The notes below the pieces were generated by a model. The model was not told the origin of the DNA. It was given only the letters and a program-made list of their open reading frames with translations, and searched no databases. Source: Candidatus Kapaibacterium sp. (lineage in GTDB: Bacteria; Bacteroidota; Ignavibacteria; Kapaibacteriales; UBA7675). From it: a DNA stretch of 64,000 bases. Of the stretch, positions 54,732-63,619 are shown piece after piece; positions within the stretch are counted from its first letter, which is position 1; every line of letters starts with the position of its first letter. The translations under genes and the position numbers were made by a program. The stretch covers positions 17,326-81,325 of the forward strand of contig JANQRB010000171.1 of NCBI GenBank assembly GCA_028284775.1. The letters are read 5' to 3'.

Positions 54732-55465
54732 GCACGCTGCGCGAGCTGTACGATGATTTCACCGCCGCAATCCGGCTCTATACCGAACACCTGCCGGTGA
54801 CCGAGATTGTCTTCCTGCGCTACCTCTCGCGCGGCCTGCAACTATTCCAGCGCGAAACCGAACTGGCCGAAGCAACACTCGCAATCAGCCGCGACGCGAA
54901 TGGCGACTTCACCCTGCCGGAATGGACCGCGCGGCTGGTCCAGGTGCAGGACAAGGATAATGTCGAACTGCTGATCCAAGACTACCGGCAATTGGAACGA
55001 ACGCGCCATGTCACCAGCAACCGTATCCCCGACACGCCGCTGAACTACGGCCGGCGCGTGCGCTATCCCGGCGAAGGCATAAGCGGCTATGCCAGCGCCC
55101 GCCTCGTCACGCAGTATAACAGGCGCCTCTTGCTCTTCCCGGATCTGGGCGACACGGTGCTCAGGCTCTACTTTATTCCGGCCGTGCAGCCCTTTTCATC
55201 GGCCGGCCCGCAATGGACGGATTTCTTTCCGCTTGCAAGCAACTTCAAGGCTCAGTTCGACACCAGGCGTCTGGCGGCCGAGTTCCACGACTACGAGAAG
55301 GCAATGATGGATTATGCCGTCGCCGAGTTCATCAAAAGCGCCGGCAATGCCAACTACCGGGTCTACGAGCAAAGCTTCTGGGAAGAAGTGGAACGCGCCA
55401 AAATTAATAAACCGGTCCTCTTCCGCGAAGGCGTGGCAGACTACTTTATGTCGCCCTATTCCTGA
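54728..55465 (+). CDS. Neck/head-tail adaptor-like protein 5
   Basis: A 245-residue protein and the most diverged of the series. 'EIVFLRYLSRGLQLFQRETEL' (~24-44) takes the place of the shared helix. A beta domain ('LPEWTARLVQVQDKDNVELLIQDYRQLE') and C-terminal helices ('EKAMMDYAVAEFIKSAGNANYRVYE') follow. It precedes the nozzle-like genes, so it may be the last ring before the tail. Homology to the other four is judged by layout, not by strong identity. Confidence 0.6.
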   Translation: MSTLRELYDDFTAAIRLYTEHLPVTEIVFLRYLSRGLQLFQRETELAEATLAISRDANGDFTLPEWTARLVQVQDKDNVELLIQDYRQLERTRHVTSNRIPDTPLNYGRRVRYPGEGISGYASARLVTQYNRRLLLFPDLGDTVLRLYFIPAVQPFSSAGPQWTDFFPLASNFKAQFDTRRLAAEFHDYEKAMMDYAVAEFIKSAGNANYRVYEQSFWEEVERAKINKPVLFREGVADYFMSPYS

Positions 55466-55481
55466 CATAACCATATTCCTG

Positions 55482-58340
55482 ATGGCATTCCGCAAAAAGC
55501 ATATCGTGCATTTTACCGGCCTGGACGCCAATATGGCACCGGAGCTGATCAAGTACTCCGAGGCATCGGACCTTATTAACTTTCGCGCCGAAAAAATCGG
55601 CAAGCTGGTCTCCAGGAGCGGCGGCAGGATCGCCATCGGCTTCTTCCAGGAAGACCTCGCCTCGCACGCCTTAACGCTGATGACGGATATCCGGATCAGC
55701 TCGGTCAGGGGTATCGGCGAGCTGATTTTGCGAGAGAAGTGGGCGGATATCGATACGGACCGCCTGATGGTTTATTACGTCACGCTGACCGGCACAGAGC
55801 CGGATCAGTCCGCAGGGACCATCGCCGTCTATTTGCTTGTCCCTATCACCGGAAGCAACAGGTGGAACGCCGCCTGGCGCGGCGACCTCGTGGTGCCGGG
55901 CGTGCTAATGCCCGGCGCATTCAGAGCCGACACTACGGTGACCTTCGCCCTGCCGCCGGAGCTGAAGGCATTGACAGGGCTCGTCCAAATGAACCAGTTT
56001 CGCCACAAACTGGTCGTGTCGGACTTCACGAATGGCGACATCCTGATATGGGACAAATTCGCTATCAGCGACCTGGACACCTGTGAGACCACGCCGCACG
56101 AGATTAGGGCCGGCTTTAACACGCTGGCGGAATTTAACATCGACGCGGTCAGGACGGACTACCAGCTCGGCCAGGATGAACTGAACGGAGCCGGCGTGCT
56201 GAATGGAATGGCGCTGTACCGCTACGTCCTGCCAAAGAAGGACGGTAGGCCTACGCGCGATCACTTCGCGGATGTCCTGTCGAACGAAGATCATATCCGG
56301 ACCGGCAGGCTGAAGGATGCCGTCGCCGATGTCGTCAGAGTGATGCGCGGCGGACCGGAGGGCACGCTGATTCATCTCGCGCACTACCAGACCAAGAATT
56401 CCAATGACACGGACGCCTACACCTATGACGGCTACACCTATTACTCCGATGTGAGGGTTAACACCTCCCTGCAATACACCTTTTCCAACTTCGGCGCGCC
56501 CGGCGAGTTCGACGACGCGCTGGGACGCCTGGAGCTGCCTGAACAGACGGTCCGGACCGCTGAGGGCGAAGCGGTAGAGCGCGGCGCCGACATCTATGTA
56601 TGGGAGGATTACAAGTTAAACTACTACCCCTCCGGCGGTCAGGATCTGGATGAAGACGGCGCGCCTGACGGCATAAACTTACTCCGCGCCGGCGACCGCT
56701 TCTGGACGAAAAGCGCATCAGGCCTGCCGCGTATCACGCCGCAAAAAGAGCATAGCGGCTCAGCGGCAAAGGTAGCACTCGGCGCATGGCGTTACCGCTT
56801 CGTCTGGGACTTCGGCGGCGGCGACTATAGCGCGCCATCGGCGCCAATGATGGCGGGTGACCTCTTGTGGTCGGCGGTCAGGGACACGGACTTTGAGACG
56901 GGCAAATACGAGCGGGCCGCAATGCTGGAAACGGGCGATGAGTTAATGTCGCACGTGGAGGTGCTTGATACCGACTATGGCAATCCGCCCGTCTACCCAT
57001 TACAAGAAGATATGCCGCGCCTTTTTACGGCGGACACACTGACTCAGATCGGGCTGGAATTCTTTAAGCTCAAGCACGAGATATTCGGCTACGAGCACCG
57101 CTACGGAGCGCAGTTCGATTATGATGAGACCACCGACATAAACGCGCTTTTCACCGGCAGTCAAAAGCGCGAGGAGCGCGGGCGTCTCGGAACGCTCGTC
57201 ACCGCCTTTTTCTCCAAGTCAAGCCTGGAGATGGACGGCTTCATCTTTGAGTCCGCCAAGGTCGACGCCGATCCGGCCAGGCTCTATGCCGGCAAACTGG
57301 TTATTCCCATCTTCCAGATCGCGACCAGGCCGCGTACCTATAACGCGGTGTTTAGCGATGAAGGCAAGTACCGCAAGGCCTGGCTTAACCTGGGCCTGCC
57401 GCGCCATCAGCTTGTCTGGCGCGGTAACAACGGCTGGATCGCGGGACGGCAGGGCGACCGCGACGGCATCGGCTCGGACCTCTTGTACAACCTTGTCGCC
57501 GATCAGCGCGATCCCACCGGCGACCAGTGGGATCACAATAATGAACCTATGGATCAGTGGGAGGAGCGCCGCGCCTGCACGCTGCTGCGCGCCATCCGCC
57601 GTGAGGAGGAGCGCCTTATTCCGACACGCTCCGGCCTGCCGCCGCAGGCCCTGGAACGCCTCATACTGCGCGGTTCGGCCGAACTTGTCCTGGCCGGCAG
57701 AGGCGAGCCAATAAGCTGGGAGTCGGAGACAAGCGTTGACGGCTTTTCATCCGGCGGCACCTTCAAGCGGCTGCACCGCGTGACGGTCCGCGAGTCACGC
57801 CAGATCGGATCGCCGGCCGAACACAACGGCTTGCAGCATCTTACCGGCGACATTACGAACTGCGAGATCATCATCTATGGCGAGGCGGAGCGCTTCATCG
57901 GCATCGAACAGTTAACATCTTACTTCCCCACCTCCCTGCTCTTCGGCGCGCCGCGCGTGCAGCTCACGATTGAAGACGCTATGGTGCCGCCGAATGCCAA
58001 GGGCCTGCTCATATTCCGTACCAAGGCCTCCAGCGCCAATGACCACGACCCGAATGCCTATGGCCTGGCGCACGAGCTGCGCATCGAGCGCTACGGTGAA
58101 ACGAATGTGCCGATCGAATTTTTTACGGGCCAGGTTGTGGATGGAGCGATCCGCTATTTCGACGATGTGAAGGATGACGAGCTGGACTTTGACCTTGACA
58201 TCTCCGAGTTCGAAGGATTGCGCTTCCCGCTCAAAAGCCGCTTTAACATTCCGCTGGACGAAAGGCTCTATTATGCCAATTATGTCGAGACGGATCAGCC
58301 CACACAGCCACGCGGCAGAATCCAAAATGCGGGTGGTTAA
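55482..58340 (+). CDS. Large nozzle-like tail protein, N-terminal part
   Basis: 952 residues from the ATG at 55482; the frame is open for 56 codons before it, but those overlap the previous gene. The N-terminal 'LDANMAPELIKYSEASDLINFRAEKIGKLVSRSGGRIAIG' pattern is typical of podoviral tail-nozzle proteins, which begin with a stretch naming conserved Asn/Arg/Gly contacts. The rest is beta-rich with repeated aromatic strands ('WRYRFVWDFGGGDYSAPSAPM', 'YNAVFSDEGKYRKAWLNLGL'). It is separated by only three bases from the next gene, which carries the propeller half. Together they probably build the tail nozzle. This is inference from pattern and position. Confidence 0.65.
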   Translation: MAFRKKHIVHFTGLDANMAPELIKYSEASDLINFRAEKIGKLVSRSGGRIAIGFFQEDLASHALTLMTDIRISSVRGIGELILREKWADIDTDRLMVYYVTLTGTEPDQSAGTIAVYLLVPITGSNRWNAAWRGDLVVPGVLMPGAFRADTTVTFALPPELKALTGLVQMNQFRHKLVVSDFTNGDILIWDKFAISDLDTCETTPHEIRAGFNTLAEFNIDAVRTDYQLGQDELNGAGVLNGMALYRYVLPKKDGRPTRDHFADVLSNEDHIRTGRLKDAVADVVRVMRGGPEGTLIHLAHYQTKNSNDTDAYTYDGYTYYSDVRVNTSLQYTFSNFGAPGEFDDALGRLELPEQTVRTAEGEAVERGADIYVWEDYKLNYYPSGGQDLDEDGAPDGINLLRAGDRFWTKSASGLPRITPQKEHSGSAAKVALGAWRYRFVWDFGGGDYSAPSAPMMAGDLLWSAVRDTDFETGKYERAAMLETGDELMSHVEVLDTDYGNPPVYPLQEDMPRLFTADTLTQIGLEFFKLKHEIFGYEHRYGAQFDYDETTDINALFTGSQKREERGRLGTLVTAFFSKSSLEMDGFIFESAKVDADPARLYAGKLVIPIFQIATRPRTYNAVFSDEGKYRKAWLNLGLPRHQLVWRGNNGWIAGRQGDRDGIGSDLLYNLVADQRDPTGDQWDHNNEPMDQWEERRACTLLRAIRREEERLIPTRSGLPPQALERLILRGSAELVLAGRGEPISWESETSVDGFSSGGTFKRLHRVTVRESRQIGSPAEHNGLQHLTGDITNCEIIIYGEAERFIGIEQLTSYFPTSLLFGAPRVQLTIEDAMVPPNAKGLLIFRTKASSANDHDPNAYGLAHELRIERYGETNVPIEFFTGQVVDGAIRYFDDVKDDELDFDLDISEFEGLRFPLKSRFNIPLDERLYYANYVETDQPTQPRGRIQNAGG

Positions 58341-58343
58341 ACA

Positions 58344-59789
58344 GTGTTTAATATAGACTATAGCATTGTTGAAGATGAAAGCGGGCACGAAATTACGGCG
58401 CCCGCCACGCTTTCCTACCGGTTCATCTATCGCAGCATCGCCGGCGTTCCATCCCGCGCCAAACAGGTTGATGTTGAGATCTCCGAAAGCGGCACATTTC
58501 ACATCGTGTTTTCATTCCTGCCCGGCCCCTTCGACGAGTCAATCACGGCCCACGAAGTCTACCGTTTGGTCGATGGCGACTACCGATTAATCGGCAAGGT
58601 AGAGGCTGACGATGAAGGCATTTTTGTCGATGACAACTCGGCTACGCCCGGCAACATACTTGTCTGCGACGACCCTTTTATCCATCACTACGAGTCGCAC
58701 GTGCGCTGGTCCGAACCTTTTCTGCCGAACAAAATCAGGCCGGAGTCTCTCGCGACTTACCGCATCGGCGACGGCGATCAGATAACGGGCCTGGCCAGTC
58801 TCTACGGCAACCTGCTCGTCTTCAAGCAGAACAGCATCCACCGCGTCGCGGTCCAGGCCGACAGCCCGCCCATATCCAGGACCGACGAAGTCAGCCCCGA
58901 CGTCGGTTGTATCGCGCCGGAGTCGCTGATTACGGTTAACAACAACGTCTACTTTCTGTCATGGCAAGGCTTTATGCGTTATGACAATAATGTCTTGCAC
59001 CGCGCCGATACAAAGTTCAACGAAGAGCTGATGTATCGCCTCCAGCACTCGCCATTAGAGCATATCGAGTTCGCCTCCTGCGGCTGGAATGAAGAGCATG
59101 GCGAGCTGTATTTGAATGTGCCCTTTGCCGGGACCGGCAGCTATCACGGCTTTACGCGGATCGTGAGGGGTCATCTATATGTTATGGCGCTCGAAAAAGG
59201 CTATGTGACCAAGTTCACTTATGAATCCGACGTGGGGCTTGCGCGGGACGCCCTCTCATTCGCGCGGCTGTATCACAACAACTCGGTGGGTGAGCTGATG
59301 TCGGGTGAAATCTTTCCGCCCGGGACTGTGCCCGCCCTCATCTCCCGCGAAGCGCCGGGTGACGATGACTTCGATGAGGTCTATGACGCGGGCGGGTTGC
59401 CCGTGAATATTCCGATCCATTCCTACTACCGCTCCAAAGCCTTTGCGGGCGGCGATGAGGGACTCGTTAAACGGGTGCGGAATGTCGTTGTTAACTTCTT
59501 TGCCGGCGGCACGCGAACCGTCAGGCTTCATACAATACCCGACGACAACCTGGACGACAGGATTGATAATGAAGGCGTGACGACCGAATATGACTTTTCA
59601 CCGGCGGCTGATCCTTACCGAAACGTGCTGCGCGTCGTGCCGGATACTATAGAGAATACCGAGACCTTCGACTGGGATGACTCGGGCGGTAAGCCTGTAC
59701 GGGTGTATGTTGAGCTGGAGGGGGAATTTCGGTCGCAGATCAATGCCGTGGCTATTAATTGGCGGCCGATTCATCCGTATCTATCTTGA
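58344..59789 (+). CDS. Nozzle-like tail protein with beta-propeller
   Basis: A 481-residue protein with a GTG start three bases after the preceding stop. The first ~110 residues look like a fibronectin-type domain (LSYRFIYRSIAGVPSRAKQVDVEISES...EVYRLVDGDYRLIGKVE). The middle (~110-330) has the propeller signature of podoviral nozzle or stabilisation proteins: 'ESHVRWSEPFLPNKI', 'GDGDQITGLASLYGNLLVFKQNSIHRV', 'VGCIAPESLITVNNNVYFLSWQGFMRYDN'. It ends the rightward structural run before the inserted minus-strand gene. Confidence 0.75.
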   Translation: MFNIDYSIVEDESGHEITAPATLSYRFIYRSIAGVPSRAKQVDVEISESGTFHIVFSFLPGPFDESITAHEVYRLVDGDYRLIGKVEADDEGIFVDDNSATPGNILVCDDPFIHHYESHVRWSEPFLPNKIRPESLATYRIGDGDQITGLASLYGNLLVFKQNSIHRVAVQADSPPISRTDEVSPDVGCIAPESLITVNNNVYFLSWQGFMRYDNNVLHRADTKFNEELMYRLQHSPLEHIEFASCGWNEEHGELYLNVPFAGTGSYHGFTRIVRGHLYVMALEKGYVTKFTYESDVGLARDALSFARLYHNNSVGELMSGEIFPPGTVPALISREAPGDDDFDEVYDAGGLPVNIPIHSYYRSKAFAGGDEGLVKRVRNVVVNFFAGGTRTVRLHTIPDDNLDDRIDNEGVTTEYDFSPAADPYRNVLRVVPDTIENTETFDWDDSGGKPVRVYVELEGEFRSQINAVAINWRPIHPYLS

Positions 59790-59817
59790 AATTGTAATTC
59801 ATTGCATGTTAGGTTTT

Positions 59818-62412
59818 TCAGTTTTCCGTAAGAAATTTGGCATCGTATTCTGGTGTTTTAAACGTCGGAACGAGACGGCAGGCCGTTTCATAGTGAGTAC
59901 GAGCGGACTCGAATTCGCCAAAATGCGAGTTTCGTAAGAGATTTGCGAGGTTTAAGTACGCATGGGCAAAATCAGGATCAAGCTCTATCGCCTTGCGGTA
60001 TAACGTCCTGGCACTGTCGTAGGACTCGTAGTGATAATGCAGCAGCCACCCGAAATTATTGTACGCATTGGCATAATCTGGATCAACCTCTATCGCCTTG
60101 CGATATAACGTCCTGGCACTGTCGTAGGATTCGTAGTGATCTTTCATCAAAAGCGCGAAATTATTATATGCACGGGCAAAATCAGGATCAAGCTCTATCG
60201 CCTTGCGGTACAACGTCCTGGCACTGTCGTGGGACTCGTAGTGAATTTCCATCAGAAGCGCGAAATTATTGTACGCAATGGCAAAATCAGGATCAACCTC
60301 TATCGCCTTGCGGTACAACGTCCTGGAACTGTCGTAAGACTCGAAGTGATTTTCCATCAGAATCGCGAAACTATTGTACGCATCGGCAAAATCAGGATCA
60401 AGCTCTATCGCCTTGCGGTACAACGTTCTGGCACTGTCGTAAGACTCGAAGTGATCTTTCAGCAGCCGCCCGAAGTTATTGTACGCATTGGCATAATCTG
60501 GATCAACCTCTATCGCCTTGCGATATAAAGTCCTGGCACTGTCGTAGGATTCGTAGTGATTTTCCATCAGAATCGCGAAATAATTGTACGCACGGGCAAA
60601 ATCAGGATCAAGCTCTATCGCCTTGCGGTACGACGTCCTGGCACTGTCGTATGACTTGTAGTGATTTTCAAGCAGAATCGCCAGGTTACAGTACGCGCTA
60701 GCGTAATCGGGATCAATATCAATGGCTTGTCGATACAGCGTTCTGGCGCTGTCGTACTCCTTGTAGTGATTCTTCAGCAGAATCGCCAGGTTACAGAACG
60801 CGCTAGCGTAATCGGGATCAATATCAATGGCTTGTCGATACAGCATTCTGGCGCTGTCGTACTCCTTGTAGTGATCCTTCATTAGAATTGCCAGGTTATA
60901 GTATGCAGCGGCATAATCGGGATCAAAATCTATAGCCTTACGATACAACGTTCTGGCGCTGTCGTACTCCTTGTAGTGATCCTTCATTAGAATTGCCAGG
61001 TTATTGTATGCAGCGGCACAATCGGGATCAATATCTATAGCCTTACGATACAACGTTCTGGCGCTGTCGTACTCCTCGTAGTGATCCTTCATTAGAATTG
61101 CCAGGTTATTGTATGCAGCGGCATAATCGGGATCAATATCTATAGCCTTACGATACAACGTTCTGGCGCTGTTGTACTCCTTGTAGTGATCCTTCATTAG
61201 ATTTGCCAGGTCTTTGTATGCAGCGGCATAATCGGGATCAATATCTATAGCCTTTCGATACAACGTTCTGGCGCTGTCGTACTCCTTGTAGTGATCCTTC
61301 ATTAGATTTGCCAGGTCATTGTACGCATCGGCATAATCGGGATCAATATCTATAGCCTTACGATTCAACGTTCTGGCGCTGTCGTACTCCTTGTAGTGAT
61401 CCTTCATTAGATTTGCCAGGTCATTGTACGCTGAGGCAGATTTGAGTTCATTAGCAATGCTATTACGGTAATGTGTCATTGCACTGTCGTAAATATCAGA
61501 GTGTTCTATCTTTAGTAGCGCTAGGATTTCGTACGCATCGCTGTCGTCTGGAAATTTGACGATCGCTCGTTGATAATACAACTTGGACGAGTCGAGCATT
61601 CCAAGACGATAGTAGCACAAACCAATTTTTAAGGGAACAGACACATCCAGGATTTGCCACCCTGGTTCAATATCCAGGAAAAAGCGCAACGCCGTAGTGT
61701 ATTCGTCTTGTTCATACGCCCGCAGCCCCAAAGTCCAGCGAATAACATAATCTATGTCATTGCTCATACGTCCTTCCCGTATTTCCGCCAAGCTTATAAA
61801 TGATTGATCAATTTCACCTTCGGTTATTCCATGTGTCGCTTTCGTCGTATCTACAAGAGCGTAGCGCAAGCAGGCGTTTGATGCGTCGTTGTCACATATA
61901 ATATACTGATCTCCCCATATCACGAGATCGGCGCCGGCGGAATCGCCGATGCTTCGGCCTTGGCTAAACAGGTTTGGGCACCAACCGGGATCGTAGAATT
62001 GTACTTCCAGTCCAAGGCTATACTTTTCGCTCCTCCGGTCAAGTTCCTTAGACAGCGAATAGGCGACATCCGTTGGTTTGGTGCTGCAATCTTGCTCGCG
62101 GTCAAATGGCAGGATCAGTACTTTGAATGTGGTGTCATTTGCTGAGAAGAGAGGCTTGTGGGCAGTCGCCGTGGCAGCGGTGCTATCATTAATCGATGTC
62201 ACGACTGCGGGAGTAGACGTATCAACAAAAAATACTCTGTATGCAGGAATCCCACCGAAAATTGCTACAACGATTACGATTTTGTTCTCGATTTTTAATG
62301 CGCCGAACCATTGCCACAGAGCCACGACCCTCCCAGAGCTATGGTGCCATCCAGCCAGCACGCTTCGCGCTATCGCCTGTACCCCTCGCAGAATGCTGTT
62401 CCAGATCTTCAT
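59818..62412 (-). CDS. Membrane-anchored TPR protein with 14 near-identical repeats
   Basis: An 864-residue protein on the opposite strand to all structural genes around it. A transmembrane helix lies at about 43-62 (IENKIVIVVAIFGGIPAYRVFF), so the bulk is probably periplasmic or exposed. Residues ~90-240 form an alpha/beta domain like FlgO/TolB N-terminal modules ('FKVLILPFDREQDC', 'ADLVIWGDQYI'). One ordinary TPR pair follows, then 14 tandem 35-residue repeats of the form 'AAYNNLAILMKDHYKEYD' + 'SARTLYRKAIDIDPDYA' (~327-816) and a diverged last copy. Standard TPRs have 34 residues. GC is lower than in neighbouring phage genes. It looks like a cargo (moron) gene of host-like origin inserted between tail genes. 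The function is unknown; protein binding is likely. Confidence 0.8.
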   Translation of the reverse strand: MKIWNSILRGVQAIARSVLAGWHHSSGRVVALWQWFGALKIENKIVIVVAIFGGIPAYRVFFVDTSTPAVVTSINDSTAATATAHKPLFSANDTTFKVLILPFDREQDCSTKPTDVAYSLSKELDRRSEKYSLGLEVQFYDPGWCPNLFSQGRSIGDSAGADLVIWGDQYIICDNDASNACLRYALVDTTKATHGITEGEIDQSFISLAEIREGRMSNDIDYVIRWTLGLRAYEQDEYTTALRFFLDIEPGWQILDVSVPLKIGLCYYRLGMLDSSKLYYQRAIVKFPDDSDAYEILALLKIEHSDIYDSAMTHYRNSIANELKSASAYNDLANLMKDHYKEYDSARTLNRKAIDIDPDYADAYNDLANLMKDHYKEYDSARTLYRKAIDIDPDYAAAYKDLANLMKDHYKEYNSARTLYRKAIDIDPDYAAAYNNLAILMKDHYEEYDSARTLYRKAIDIDPDCAAAYNNLAILMKDHYKEYDSARTLYRKAIDFDPDYAAAYYNLAILMKDHYKEYDSARMLYRQAIDIDPDYASAFCNLAILLKNHYKEYDSARTLYRQAIDIDPDYASAYCNLAILLENHYKSYDSARTSYRKAIELDPDFARAYNYFAILMENHYESYDSARTLYRKAIEVDPDYANAYNNFGRLLKDHFESYDSARTLYRKAIELDPDFADAYNSFAILMENHFESYDSSRTLYRKAIEVDPDFAIAYNNFALLMEIHYESHDSARTLYRKAIELDPDFARAYNNFALLMKDHYESYDSARTLYRKAIEVDPDYANAYNNFGWLLHYHYESYDSARTLYRKAIELDPDFAHAYLNLANLLRNSHFGEFESARTHYETACRLVPTFKTPEYDAKFLTEN
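59965..61434 (-). repeat. Fourteen tandem 105-bp TPR-coding repeats
   Basis: Fourteen in-frame units of exactly 105 bp. Units 1-7 share the ending IDIDPDYA (DPDCA in unit 4). Units 8-14 alternate ELDPDF and EVDPDY/F endings, giving a 210-bp higher-order period; units 9-10 and 13-14 (420 bp apart) are nearly identical in DNA. This points to recent amplification by unequal recombination. Confidence 0.9.
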
Positions 62413-62558
62413 CCCTATAGCTCATTCGTCCAGACATACTCAACATGTATTGTATAACAAAATGGCGAATCTCTGCCATAATCGCAAGCACAGTTCAATA
62501 GTCTTCAATTGGGCAGCGTTAATTTCGATCACGGAGTCATTGACTCGATAATGCCGCC

Positions 62559-62577
62559 AATAAACAATTGTTAACAA
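62559..62577 (+). promoter_or_regulatory. TTGTTAACA element, copy C
   Basis: AATAAACAATTGTTAACAA lies 52 bases before the tail-fibre-like gene at 62629. It is the closest match to copy A (44015) and also contains the 10-bp palindrome TTGTTAACAA. Since the inserted TPR gene breaks the late operon, a promoter here would restore expression of the tail-fibre genes. Confidence 0.5.
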
Positions 62578-62628
62578 GTAGGTGCTTCAAGTATTTCTTG
62601 CCAGAGCGCCACTTGTTAAGTTTCCACC

Positions 62629-63591
62629 ATGTCAGAACGCCTACCAAAGCGCCCTCCTCATCAGCGCAAGATCAGCGTCCAGGACGTGCGGACCTACGGC
62701 GACCCTGGCGGCGCGGCAATGGCGAATGAAGAGATGCGGCGCCTGCAATTTGCATTCGACAATCTCCAGGACCAGATCGAGGATTTGCGCAATGCGCAGC
62801 CGGAAGCGCTGCCCGACGAGCGGCAGCCGGAGGTCACTCCGGACAAGGGCGACGACAACACCGAAATCACAGAGATCCACAATCACTACCATACTGATGG
62901 CGGGCGCGCAATGTGTGGCGTGGTCTGGGTAAACCGCCTGCCGCTCATCCCTCCGGCCGACTTCGACGAGGCCGAGGCATATAAATACCAGCACCTGGAC
63001 TACACGCCGGCCGCCGGCAAGTACGGCTATTATTGCTACGGAGTGATCCGGCACGACTGGGCGCTGGAGCATAAAGATTCCTTTTTGCTGCACCTGGTGG
63101 ACCAGGAATACTTTGCAAAGGACTACCACCGCGCGCAGGTAGCTTACCCCGAAGTCGAGGGGCTGGACACAAACAGGGTAATCCTGCACGGCGTCTACAA
63201 GCCGGAGGGCGGCGAGCTGGAGTTTGCGGGCGGGCAACTCCTCACAAATATGCAGTTCTTCTACTTCCTGCTGGAACGGGACTGCGAGACACCCACGGAG
63301 GTCACGGGCGCTTACTACCTGGCGGGTGACACGGGCACCTTATGGCGCTGGGAGATTACAAATGACGGCGCTTCTATTATGGAAGAGCTAGACCCGGCTG
63401 AATTCGATCCGGTTGAGATTATCGTCCGCTCGCCGAACGGCTCGTTCTGGCGGGTGACGGCGACTTCGGGCGGCGCATTAAGGGCCGAGCTGACAAACTT
63501 CGCCTACCCGATGTCGCTGCTCTTCCAGTCAGATGACAGCGCGTTCTGGCGGCTGACGGTGACGAATGACGGCACGGTGGTATTTGTTTAA
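62629..63591 (+). CDS. Putative tail-fibre or baseplate-like protein
   Basis: A 320-residue protein. The N-terminal part (~15-75) contains a coiled coil (MANEEMRRLQFAFDNLQDQIEDLRN) ending in a His-rich turn 'EIHNHYHTDGGR', a motif that binds iron in trimeric phage fibres such as lambda gpJ-type or R2 fibre tips. A beta-rich domain follows ('GVIRHDWALEHKDSFLLHLVDQEYF'), and two short repeats ('GTLWRWEITNDG', 'AFWRLTVTNDG', with 'SFWRVTATSGG') close the chain. The segment HDWALEHKDSFLLHLVD matches HNWNLAHPDAFIFTLVD in the next gene. It is probably a receptor-binding or fibre component; the exact role is inferred. Confidence 0.6.
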   Translation: MSERLPKRPPHQRKISVQDVRTYGDPGGAAMANEEMRRLQFAFDNLQDQIEDLRNAQPEALPDERQPEVTPDKGDDNTEITEIHNHYHTDGGRAMCGVVWVNRLPLIPPADFDEAEAYKYQHLDYTPAAGKYGYYCYGVIRHDWALEHKDSFLLHLVDQEYFAKDYHRAQVAYPEVEGLDTNRVILHGVYKPEGGELEFAGGQLLTNMQFFYFLLERDCETPTEVTGAYYLAGDTGTLWRWEITNDGASIMEELDPAEFDPVEIIVRSPNGSFWRVTATSGGALRAELTNFAYPMSLLFQSDDSAFWRLTVTNDGTVVFV

Positions 63592-63619
63592 TTAATTTGT
63601 TCATCAAGGCGAGATCACG

